NCBI GenBank assembly: GCA_002418705.1
Contig: DIEQ01000059.1
Coordinates: forward strand, 1 to 17,576
Reading direction: 5' to 3'
Length of the DNA: 17,576 nucleotides
Origin: Mageeibacillus sp. UBA5770
GTDB lineage: Bacteria > Bacillota_A > Clostridia > Saccharofermentanales > Saccharofermentanaceae
Below the pieces are notes generated by a model. That model was given only the letters and a program-made list of their open reading frames with translations, did not search any database and was not told the DNA's origin. Made by a program: the position numbers and the translations under genes. Below, piece after piece: positions 7,026 to 13,767 of this stretch (position 1 is the first letter of the stretch; every line of letters begins with the position of its first letter).

Positions 7026-8519
7026 TTAATTCTCTGCTGACAGTTTTTGTGCAAGTTCATCCTCAGAAATCGACTGGTTGTCGGTCTCACATACAATTCT
7101 TCCCCGGTTCATAATTAAGATCCGGTTGCAGTTGTTCAGGACTTCAGGGATATCATCAGAAATAATTATGATGGCCATGCCACGATCCGCCAGACCCCTT
7201 ATTGTCTGGTAGATGTCTTGCTTGGATCCAATATCGACTCCAACGGTCGGTCCGTTCAAAATCAGAATTTTGGGATTTCTTGCCAGCCATTTAGCGAGGA
7301 CAACCTTCTGCTGGTTTCCCCCCGACAAAGTTACAACCGGGAACTCCGGATTGCTGGTTTTTACGCCAAGATACTTTACCCAGTCCCATGACTGGTCAAC
7401 AATTTTTTTGTTCGTAATAAAACCGAACTTACTGCTGACTGTCTTTATAATCCCAATAATTATATTCCTGCTGATAGACTGCTGAAGGAATAATCCTTCC
7501 GTCAGACGATCCTCCGGAACATAGCCGATCCCGTGTTCCACAGCATCTTTGATCCTGCGTATCCCAACTTGTTTCCCGTCTATGAAAATACTGCCGGAGT
7601 TAACTTTATGAATGCCAAATAGGGCAAGGGCAAGTTCGGTTCTTCCGGAACCGAGTAACCCCGTAATCCCAAGAATCTCGCCTTTATTAACTTTGAAATT
7701 TATGTCCTTGAAGCCGCCCTTCAGGCACAGCTTTTCAACTTGAAGCACTGCTTCCCCGGCCTTTTTTTCAGCTGTAAATAAAGTGCTGCGGATTTCTCTT
7801 CCGGTCATATAATATACAAATTTCGATATATCGAAATCGCTGATGTCACCATCAATAACATTTTCACCGTTACGAATAATCGTAACCTTTTCTGAAATTT
7901 CAAAAACCTCGTTCAGTTTATGACTTACAAACAGAATGGCAATGCCTTCGCTCTGCAGCTGCTTAATAATTTTAAACAGCGAATCGACCTCTTTATTGGT
8001 AAGAGCGGTTGTCGGTTCGTCCATAATGATCAGTTTTGCATCTTGAAGTAATGCCTTCGAGATGGCTACGAGCTGCTTGTTTGCTACGGATAGAGTTTCA
8101 ACTTTCGCATCAAGATCAATATCCACACCAATCCTGCGAAGCGTTGCTTTAGCCACCCTGCGAATTTTCCGCCAATTGACGACCTTGATATTTTCAGCCA
8201 GCTGATAATTGATTGATATGTTTTCGGCAACCGTCAAATTGGGAAAAATAGAAAAGTCCTGATAGATGACCTGGACACCCTGATGAACAGATTCAATAGG
8301 TGTCAGTTTCGCATGTGATTTACCGGCAATTTCAACAGTTCCACTGTCCGGTGCATACACTCCCGAAATTATTTTGATTAATGTCGATTTGCCTGAACCG
8401 TTTTCGCCTAAAAGGCACCTGATCTCACCCTTGTTGATTGTGAGGCTGACATCCTTTAAGGCTTGAACACCTTCGAAGGACTTGGATAGATTTTTAACGC
8501 TTAGTATAACATCTGACAT
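7026..8519 (-). CDS. Sugar ABC transporter ATPase with two nucleotide-binding domains (RbsA/MglA type)
   Basis: 497 residues from the ATG at 8519, with AAAGG upstream; the longer frame from 8612 adds a non-homologous leader overlapping the binding-protein gene. Domain 1: Walker A GENGSGKST (38-46), signature LSVANKQ as usual for CUT2, Walker B LIIMDEPT, then FVSH. Domain 2: Walker A GLLGSGRTE, with Arg in place of Lys as is normal for this family, signature LSGGNQQ, and a Walker B region reading LILNGPT (419-425), where Asp and the catalytic Glu are replaced by Asn and Gly. Domain 1 probably does the hydrolysis. The protein energises import of the sugar delivered by the upstream lipoprotein through the two permeases downstream. 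Confidence 0.95.
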   Translation of the reverse strand: MSDVILSVKNLSKSFEGVQALKDVSLTINKGEIRCLLGENGSGKSTLIKIISGVYAPDSGTVEIAGKSHAKLTPIESVHQGVQVIYQDFSIFPNLTVAENISINYQLAENIKVVNWRKIRRVAKATLRRIGVDIDLDAKVETLSVANKQLVAISKALLQDAKLIIMDEPTTALTNKEVDSLFKIIKQLQSEGIAILFVSHKLNEVFEISEKVTIIRNGENVIDGDISDFDISKFVYYMTGREIRSTLFTAEKKAGEAVLQVEKLCLKGGFKDINFKVNKGEILGITGLLGSGRTELALALFGIHKVNSGSIFIDGKQVGIRRIKDAVEHGIGYVPEDRLTEGLFLQQSISRNIIIGIIKTVSSKFGFITNKKIVDQSWDWVKYLGVKTSNPEFPVVTLSGGNQQKVVLAKWLARNPKILILNGPTVGVDIGSKQDIYQTIRGLADRGMAIIIISDDIPEVLNNCNRILIMNRGRIVCETDNQSISEDELAQKLSAEN

Positions 8520-8554
8520 ATCTAATGCCTTTCTGCAACAAGATTTCGACCAGC

Positions 8555-8579
8555 ACCAGCCCGGCAGTGCCGGGCTGGT
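8555..8579. promoter_or_regulatory. Intercistronic hairpin between binding-protein and ATPase genes
   Basis: Perfect 11-bp stem ACCAGCCCGGC / GCCGGGCTGGT with a 3-base loop, in the 76-base gap. No T-run follows on the minus strand (GCTGGTCGAAAT), so it is not a normal terminator. Such hairpins after binding-protein genes usually protect the upstream mRNA from 3' decay, giving more binding protein than transporter; that role here is inferred. Confidence 0.6.
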
Positions 8580-8595
8580 CCCAATCAATTGTTTC

Positions 8596-9684
8596 TTAGA
8601 AGTTATAGTCATCCATATTTTCTTTGGTTACGAATACCCATGCTGAACCGTACAGATATTTTTGCTGATCGGTTGTAATTTCAGGATTGTACTGGAGATC
8701 CCCATAGCCTTCGATGCCAAGGTCCAGGCCTTCTTTGATCTGATCCTGTTTGCCGTCAAGGCACATGACAGCCAGTTCACACATTGCTTTTCCTGCCTGT
8801 GCCGGATCCCAGAAAGCAATTGCATCAAGGGCGCCGCTCTCAAGATATTTTCCTGCGATTGAAGGAAGAGATGTACCTACGACATGTACTTTTCCGATGA
8901 GTCCGGCCTTCTCAACAGCAGCTGCTGCACCCGGAGCATCCTGGCTTGTTGCGCCCTGGAAGCCGGTCAGATCCGGATATTTTTTCAAAAGTTCGGTCAT
9001 GACTTCCTCAGCCTTTTTCTGTTCGTCGTATGTTTCGAGCTTTCTTTCGACAAGTTCCATATCTTTGAAGTTTTCTTCCTGATATGTTACGCCGCCTTCT
9101 TCCCACTGATTCTGGGATTTAGCTGTAACAGCACCGACTGTAGTAGCATACTTGCCTGTGCCGCCCATCTTTTCGCCTAGGATTTTCATCAGTTCAGCAC
9201 CATAGGCGTAATTATCAAAAGCTTCGATATCATAATCAACATTTACAAGGTTATCTGCTTCATGACTGATGACAACGATTCCTTTTTCACGGGCCTTTTT
9301 GAGGACAGGTTCACAGGCTTCCGGAGAAAGAGGGACAATGCAGATGGCATCAACATTCTGAGCAATCAGATCTTCCAGGATCTGAACCTGCTGTGCAGCA
9401 TCAGCCTTGGCAGGACCCTGCATAAATACTTCATGTCCGGTTTCGGCAGCATACTCCTGGAGACCTTCATTCATTCTGTCGAACCAGCCAATACCGATGA
9501 GTTTAACAACAACGCCGATTTTATACTTCTCACCCGACGCATTGGTGACTGTTGTGACATTTGACGGTGAGCCCTCTGCCGAAGCGGTTGTTGATGATTG
9601 CTGACCACTGGCTGAACAGGCGGTGGAGCCCATTAACCCAAGCAGCATGACGGTGCAAAGAAGTAGTGCTGTGAATTTTTTCAT
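8596..9684 (-). CDS. Sugar-binding lipoprotein of a CUT2 ABC importer (LsrB/RhaS-like)
   Basis: 362 residues from the ATG at 9684, with GGAGGG 7 bases upstream; the in-frame starts further up (9729) overlap the kinase gene and precede the signal peptide. Signal: MKKF, hydrophobic core, Cys23 as the lipidation site, then a Ser/Thr-rich linker (24-50). Residues ~54-362 are a Peripla_BP_4-type domain, starting KIGVVVKLIG and including QGPAKADAAQQVQILEDLI, AICIVPLSPEA and the end segment FVTKENMDDYNF. The start (KLIGIGWF) and end (KEN-x-x-x-Y-x-F) resemble LsrB (autoinducer-2) and RhaS (rhamnose) proteins more than RbsB. Several LsrB autoinducer contacts appear replaced (see findings). It captures the substrate at the outer face of the membrane. 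Confidence 0.93.
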   Translation of the reverse strand: MKKFTALLLCTVMLLGLMGSTACSASGQQSSTTASAEGSPSNVTTVTNASGEKYKIGVVVKLIGIGWFDRMNEGLQEYAAETGHEVFMQGPAKADAAQQVQILEDLIAQNVDAICIVPLSPEACEPVLKKAREKGIVVISHEADNLVNVDYDIEAFDNYAYGAELMKILGEKMGGTGKYATTVGAVTAKSQNQWEEGGVTYQEENFKDMELVERKLETYDEQKKAEEVMTELLKKYPDLTGFQGATSQDAPGAAAAVEKAGLIGKVHVVGTSLPSIAGKYLESGALDAIAFWDPAQAGKAMCELAVMCLDGKQDQIKEGLDLGIEGYGDLQYNPEITTDQQKYLYGSAWVFVTKENMDDYNF

Positions 9685-9725
9685 CTTTTTTCCCTCCATG
9701 ATTTTTATACAAAATCGATGACTCA

Positions 9726-10649
9726 TCAACCATTCAACAAAGCATCGATCTCGTTTCGATAAGGCATAGCCGGGGCCGTTCCCAGCTTGGTAACCGACAG
9801 TGCAGCAACGGCATTTCCAAAACGGGCTGCTTCAAAGATATCCATATTTTCTGCGAGGGCTGCCACGAATCCCCCGTTAAATGCGTCCCCTGCCCCGGTT
9901 GTATCCAGTACTTCAACTTTCAGCGCCGGCAGGAACGCCTGTTTTTCAGGGGTCTTTACAAGTACTCCGTACTTACCCAGTGTGATAACAACATTCTTTA
10001 CACCGCGGTCCAGAAGGATCCCGGCAACTTTCTGCGCATCCTGGGGGTCATTGATCGGAACTCCGGACAATACACCGGCCTCGATCTCATTGGGTGTGAT
10101 AATATCGATTTTCTTCAGCATTTCGTCGGAGAGGATATGAGCGGGCGCTGTGTTCAATACAATTGTCTTTCCCGCAGCATGAGCTATATCAACAACTCGC
10201 TCCAGAGCATCCATATTAATTTCCAGCTGAAGAAGCAGAATGTCAGTTCCGGTAATTATGTGCCTGACCTTTTCGATATCGTCAGCCGTAATATTGTCAC
10301 ATGCACCGCTGACAACAAGGATCTGGTTCTGTCCTGAGGTCCTGTCAACCATAATCAGCGCTGAACCGGTTTCAATTTCCTGATCAATAAAGACATGGTC
10401 CGTGCTGATCTGCTCATTTTTGTAAAAATCAAGGGCTACACTTCCAAAGACATCATTGCCAACTTTTGTAATAAGCGTAACATCACCATCGGCGCGTTTG
10501 GCGGCAACGGCCTGATTCGAGCCTTTGCCGCCCGGACCCATCAGGAATTTGTTTCCCTTTGCCGTTTCTCCGGCGACCGGCAAATGATCTGCCCAGCTTG
10601 TCAAATCGACTACGAAGCTTCCAAATACTGTTATCTTCTTTTTTTCCAT
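9726..10649 (-). CDS. rbsK: Ribokinase-family sugar kinase
   Basis: 307 residues, ATG at 10649 preceded by TGGAGA, 13 bases after the LacI gene and 41 before the binding-protein gene. PfkB/ribokinase family: transfers phosphate from ATP to a sugar's hydroxyl. Seen: N-terminal GSFVVDL with Asp15, the GPGGKGSNQAVAAKR signature near 38-52, QLE near 142, NTAPA, TPNEIEA, and the anion-hole/catalytic motif DTTGAGDAFNGGF (249-261, base Asp255), then SVTKLGTAPAMP as in RbsK. Length equals that of typical ribokinases. One ribose contact of E. coli RbsK (Asn14) is Val13 here, so ribose as substrate is likely but not certain. The gene symbol is by family only. Confidence 0.9.
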   Translation of the reverse strand: MEKKKITVFGSFVVDLTSWADHLPVAGETAKGNKFLMGPGGKGSNQAVAAKRADGDVTLITKVGNDVFGSVALDFYKNEQISTDHVFIDQEIETGSALIMVDRTSGQNQILVVSGACDNITADDIEKVRHIITGTDILLLQLEINMDALERVVDIAHAAGKTIVLNTAPAHILSDEMLKKIDIITPNEIEAGVLSGVPINDPQDAQKVAGILLDRGVKNVVITLGKYGVLVKTPEKQAFLPALKVEVLDTTGAGDAFNGGFVAALAENMDIFEAARFGNAVAALSVTKLGTAPAMPYRNEIDALLNG

Positions 10650-10662
10650 TTTGATTCTCCAG

Positions 10663-11694
10663 TCAGTTTGTCTTTATTTCCGATCCCCGCAGGATAAGCT
10701 TAGGGAAAAGGATGATTCTTTTCGGAACATGCTTATTGTTTTTTTTGAAATCACACATTTTCTCAACTATAATTTTTGCTGCCTCTATTCCCATCTGTTC
10801 TGCTGATCTGGAAATGACGCTTATATTTCTGCTATAAGCCTCGAAGCTGATTTCATCATCAAAAACAACCAGCGCTATATCATCAGGGGTTTTCAATAAA
10901 AGTTCAGTCAGGGCAGCCATACATCCAAGTCCCATAAGGTTGTTCGACAGGAAAATCGCGCTTGGGCGGATCGGTTTTCTCATTAGTTTCAGTGTCAGGT
11001 TATATCCGCTGTCCCATTTAAAGTCGCCGTAAGCGATCATCTCTTCATTAATGGTCAGCCCATACGTCCTCATGGCCTCAAAATAACCTTCCAGCCGATC
11101 CTTCCCCGGTTTGGTGCCGACCGGACCGGCAATAATTCCGATATTTTTATGTCCGGCCTGTATCAATGCTTCGACTCCGTCAAATGCGCCTTTGAAATTA
11201 TCTAAAAAAACACCGTCGAAATTCGCCGGCCTTAAATCGCGGTCGAGTAAAACTACCTGGACACCTTCGTTCTGCATTGTCTCAAGAAGTCTTGTATTTG
11301 CTTCGGCGCCTGATGATACCGGTGTGATAATGATTCCGCCTGCTTTTAACTTGTTGAATGATTCGATGTTTTTCAGTTCGCACTCCGGACGTTCATCGGA
11401 ATTGCAGATAAAAACACTTAGATCATGATCAACGGCAATTTTGCTGATACCCCGGATGATTTCACCAAAAAAAGGATTGTTGATATCCGGGATGATCACG
11501 CCCAGAATGTCCTTCTGTAAGGTGTCTTTTGATTTTTTGTCTCTCACGACGTACTTATATCCAAGTTCTGTGACCGCCTGATTTACCCTCGAAGCAATCT
11601 CTTCGCTGACATAACCGCTGCCGTTCAGTACCCGGGAAACAGACGCAATTGACACTTCAGCTCTTTTTGCCACGTCGTGAATGTTGCTTCTCAT
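10663..11694 (-). CDS. LacI-family transcription regulator (copy 2), first gene of the sugar operon
   Basis: 343 residues, ATG at 11694 with a weak GGACGTGA upstream. DNA-binding domain at ~1-50: IHDVAKRAEVSIASVSRVLNG, then hinge. Sensor domain from ~60: ILGVIIPDINNPFFGEIIRG, GGIIITPVS, VVLLDRD, DGVFLDN, the TKPGKDRLEGY segment, SNNLMGLG, and EMGIEAAKIIVEKM... near the end (compare EMGIEAATILVEKM in copy 1). So it is a close paralogue of the plus-strand LacI at 3372-4412. It is the first gene of the operon that continues with the kinase 13 bases later, and it probably controls its own promoter, which is surrounded by TATGAAA half-sites. Ligand: presumably the transported sugar or its phosphate. 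Confidence 0.93.
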   Translation of the reverse strand: MRSNIHDVAKRAEVSIASVSRVLNGSGYVSEEIASRVNQAVTELGYKYVVRDKKSKDTLQKDILGVIIPDINNPFFGEIIRGISKIAVDHDLSVFICNSDERPECELKNIESFNKLKAGGIIITPVSSGAEANTRLLETMQNEGVQVVLLDRDLRPANFDGVFLDNFKGAFDGVEALIQAGHKNIGIIAGPVGTKPGKDRLEGYFEAMRTYGLTINEEMIAYGDFKWDSGYNLTLKLMRKPIRPSAIFLSNNLMGLGCMAALTELLLKTPDDIALVVFDDEISFEAYSRNISVISRSAEQMGIEAAKIIVEKMCDFKKNNKHVPKRIILFPKLILRGSEIKTN

Positions 11695-11764
11695 TGCTCA
11701 CGTCCAATCAATCTGGCTGCCGTGCAGTTGGATGTTTTTTGTGAAATTCTTTTCTGATGCCTTG

Positions 11765-11793
11765 ATTATAGTTTCGCGTATGAAATCAGTCAA
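11765..11793 (-). promoter_or_regulatory. Sigma-A promoter of the LacI-kinase-transporter-mutarotase operon
   Basis: Minus-strand TTGACT (11788-11793), exactly 17 bases, TATAAT (11765-11770); about 70 bases before the LacI ATG at 11694. One TATGAAA half-site lies inside the spacer and a second just upstream of the -35, so a bound regulator would block RNA polymerase. Confidence 0.75.
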
Positions 11794-11851
11794 ATATGAA
11801 ATGTATGAAACTCACAGATATTTTACATAGTTTTTCATATGATTTTTCATA
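11779..11851. repeat. Cluster of TATGAAA half-sites over the sugar-operon promoter
   Basis: Three TATGAAA copies on the plus strand (11779-11785, 11795-11801, 11804-11810) and two inverted copies TTTCATA (11833-11839, 11845-11851). Spacings between starts are 16, 9, 29 and 12 bases. The layout is like an array of operator half-sites; LacI copy 1 or 2 is the natural binder by position. Confidence 0.5.
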
Positions 11852-11975
11852 ATTTTCCACGGTTTTCTCTGTTTTAACAACAAGACGACGTACTATACGT
11901 ATTTTTATAAGTATTTTTAACAAGCCCCTCGGTACTCCAAGGCGAGCAAGCAATCACAGCATCCATGAATCATTT

Positions 11976-12014
11976 GTGAAAATTTCACCACTATGTCAAA
12001 TGCTTTTCATAGTG
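11976..12014. repeat. Adjacent palindrome and inverted repeat
   Basis: GTGAAA-A-TTTCAC (11976-11988) is a 13-base palindrome. It is followed at once by CACTATG (11989-11995) and its inverted copy CATAGTG (12008-12014), 12 bases apart. They lie 74 bases or more upstream of the ABC-F -35. The first fits an operator, the second an operator pair or a small hairpin. Confidence 0.4.
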
Positions 12015-12087
12015 CACCAGCACTGTTATCAGTTTCTATCGCCTGGAATACTGTTTGTTTCCAAAAGTACAACTCAGATGTTTTACA

Positions 12088-12116
12088 TTGTAATTATATA
12101 AATAAAGTAATATAAT
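12088..12116 (+). promoter_or_regulatory. Sigma-A promoter of the ABC-F / serine hydrolase pair
   Basis: TTGTAA (12088-12093), 17 bases, TATAAT (12111-12116). It leaves an untranslated leader of nearly 100 bases before the ATG at 12220, with GC-rich self-complementary sequence (GCGCCGGCCGG) near its start. Confidence 0.55.
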
Positions 12117-12219
12117 TAAAACTTCGCGCCGGCCGGAACGGAAATATTTCACTTAAGGGATGATTTGCCGGAATGAGCAGCAGTATACCTGCCTTATATA
12201 TTCAAGGAGAATAGACAAC

Positions 12220-13752
12220 ATGGGACTTTTAGACATCATCGAAATATCGCATTCGTTTGGTGACAATATTTTATATAAGAATGCTTCGTTCGAGCTTTTC
12301 AAGGGCGAGCATATGGGTATTGTCGGACATAACGGCACCGGGAAAACAACATTACTAAACACGATAATTGGCGAGATCGTTCCGGACGGCGGCCGTATTG
12401 TATGGCAGAAAAATGCTAAATACGGATATCTGGACCAATATGCCAAAATAGATAACAATATAACGGTTTTTGATTATTTGAAGACCGCCTTTCAGGAACT
12501 CTATGACAGCGAAGCCGAGCTTATCTCGATTTATGAGAAAATGGCTGAAGACTCCAGTGATGAACTCATCAACAAGGCGTCAAATATGCAGGAACGGCTT
12601 GAAAGCAGCGGTTTCTACGATGTGGAAACGACGGTTCTGAAAGTCGCAAACGGACTTGGCGTTACCGTGCTGGGAATGGACAGTATTCTTTGCGAGCTCA
12701 GCGGCGGACAGAGGGCAAAGGTTATTTTCGCCAAACTGCTCCTTGAACAGCCGGATGTGCTTCTTCTCGACGAGCCTACCAACTTTCTTGATAAGGAGCA
12801 TATTGAGTGGCTTACCGGTTATCTCAACGAATTTAAGGGAGCCTTCATTGTCATTTCACATGATTATGATTTTCTTGATAAAGTCACAACCTGTATCTGT
12901 AACATCGAGTTCGGTTCAATTACCAAATATTGCGGAAACTTCAGCAAATTTCTCGAGATAAAGGACTTAAAGCGTGAAGGCGTCGTCCGCGAATTCAAGT
13001 CCCAGCAAGTACAGATCAAAAAATTCGAAGACTACATCGCCAAAAACGGGGCAAGAGCCTCAACAGCCGGCAGTGCCAAAAGCAGGCAGAAAATGCTTGA
13101 TCGAATTGATAAGATCGAACTGCCCAAAACGATGGCAAAACCAAATTTCCAATTCACTTCACTCCCTGTTTCAACACAGAGGACCCTGGTTGTGAAAGAT
13201 CTGAAAATCGGCTACACAGACCCGCTTCTGCCTAAGATGAATTTCCATATTGCCCCAGGCCAGAAGGTGGTCATTACAGGCTTTAACGGCATCGGAAAAT
13301 CAACCCTGATAAAAACGCTTATCAGGCAGGTGCCGGCCATTTCAGGTGATTTTAAATTTGCCGAAAATGTAAAAGTAGCTTATTATGAACAAGACTTGGA
13401 GTGGGAGAATCCCAGCCACACACCGCTTCAGATTATGAGCGCAAAATTCAGCCGACTTTCCGCCGGTCAGATCAGAAAGCATCTTGCACAATGCGGTATT
13501 CAGGCAAAAAGCGTGATGCAGCCAATATCTTCCCTGAGCGGCGGCGAACAGTCAAAAGTCAAAATCTGTATCCTGATGCTCACCAACGCCAATCTGCTGA
13601 TCCTGGATGAACCGACAAATCACCTTGATGTTGACGCAAAGGATGTCTTAAAAAACGAACTGATCAAGTGGCAGGGCAGTATTATTCTGGTAACCCACGA
13701 GCCGTCTTTCTACAAGAACTGGGCGGATCATGTCATTCATATCGGAGAATGA
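12220..13752 (+). CDS. ABC-F family ATPase (ribosome-associated type)
   Basis: 510 residues from the ATG at 12220, preceded by AAGGAGA; the in-frame ATG at 12160 has AAGGG with no spacing and adds a non-homologous leader. Two ABC domains and no membrane segment, as in ABC-F proteins, which act on the ribosome. Domain 1: Walker A GHNGTGKTT (36-44), signature LSGGQ, Walker B LLLDEPTNFLD, and VISHDYDFLD. Linker of ~80 mostly charged residues (about 240-320), matching the P-site tRNA interaction motif region. Domain 2: Walker A GFNGIGKST, signature LSGGEQ, LLILDEPTNHLD, VTHEPSF. Both sites look catalytically intact. ABC-F members are either translation factors (EttA, YbiT, Uup types) or antibiotic-resistance proteins; the sequence alone does not decide this. 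The next gene is co-transcribed. Confidence 0.93.
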   Translation: MGLLDIIEISHSFGDNILYKNASFELFKGEHMGIVGHNGTGKTTLLNTIIGEIVPDGGRIVWQKNAKYGYLDQYAKIDNNITVFDYLKTAFQELYDSEAELISIYEKMAEDSSDELINKASNMQERLESSGFYDVETTVLKVANGLGVTVLGMDSILCELSGGQRAKVIFAKLLLEQPDVLLLDEPTNFLDKEHIEWLTGYLNEFKGAFIVISHDYDFLDKVTTCICNIEFGSITKYCGNFSKFLEIKDLKREGVVREFKSQQVQIKKFEDYIAKNGARASTAGSAKSRQKMLDRIDKIELPKTMAKPNFQFTSLPVSTQRTLVVKDLKIGYTDPLLPKMNFHIAPGQKVVITGFNGIGKSTLIKTLIRQVPAISGDFKFAENVKVAYYEQDLEWENPSHTPLQIMSAKFSRLSAGQIRKHLAQCGIQAKSVMQPISSLSGGEQSKVKICILMLTNANLLILDEPTNHLDVDAKDVLKNELIKWQGSIILVTHEPSFYKNWADHVIHIGE

Positions 13753-13767
13753 CAGCGACAGGAAAGC

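Larger units (their letters stand above)
11698..12219. promoter_or_regulatory. Divergent regulatory region between the sugar operon and the ABC-F gene
   Basis: About 520 bases without a gene. It holds the promoter of the sugar operon, the TATGAAA half-site cluster, two copies of GTATTTTTA (11899-11907 and 11911-11919), a short palindrome and an inverted repeat (11976-12014), and the ABC-F promoter, followed by a ~100-base leader. No ORF with a ribosome binding site and no RNA gene was recognised in it. Confidence 0.6.

Noticed and set aside
8520..8612. Upstream start of the sugar ATPase overlapping the binding-protein gene
   Set aside because: The extension is translated from the intercistronic hairpin and has no family similarity; MSDVILSVKNLSKSF is the normal start.
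9787..10140. Plus-strand ORF of 117 codons opposite the kinase gene
   Set aside because: Antisense shadow of the conserved kinase reading frame, without ribosome binding site.
12160..12219. Leader extension of the ABC-F protein from the ATG at 12160
   Set aside because: AAGGG touches the ATG with no spacing and the added residues are not ABC-F-like; the ATG at 12220 has AAGGAGA at good distance and starts directly at the ABC domain.
11698..12219. Riboswitch, tRNA or small RNA in the long intergenic region
   Set aside because: No recognisable conserved core, no cloverleaf and no hairpin followed by a T-run was found.
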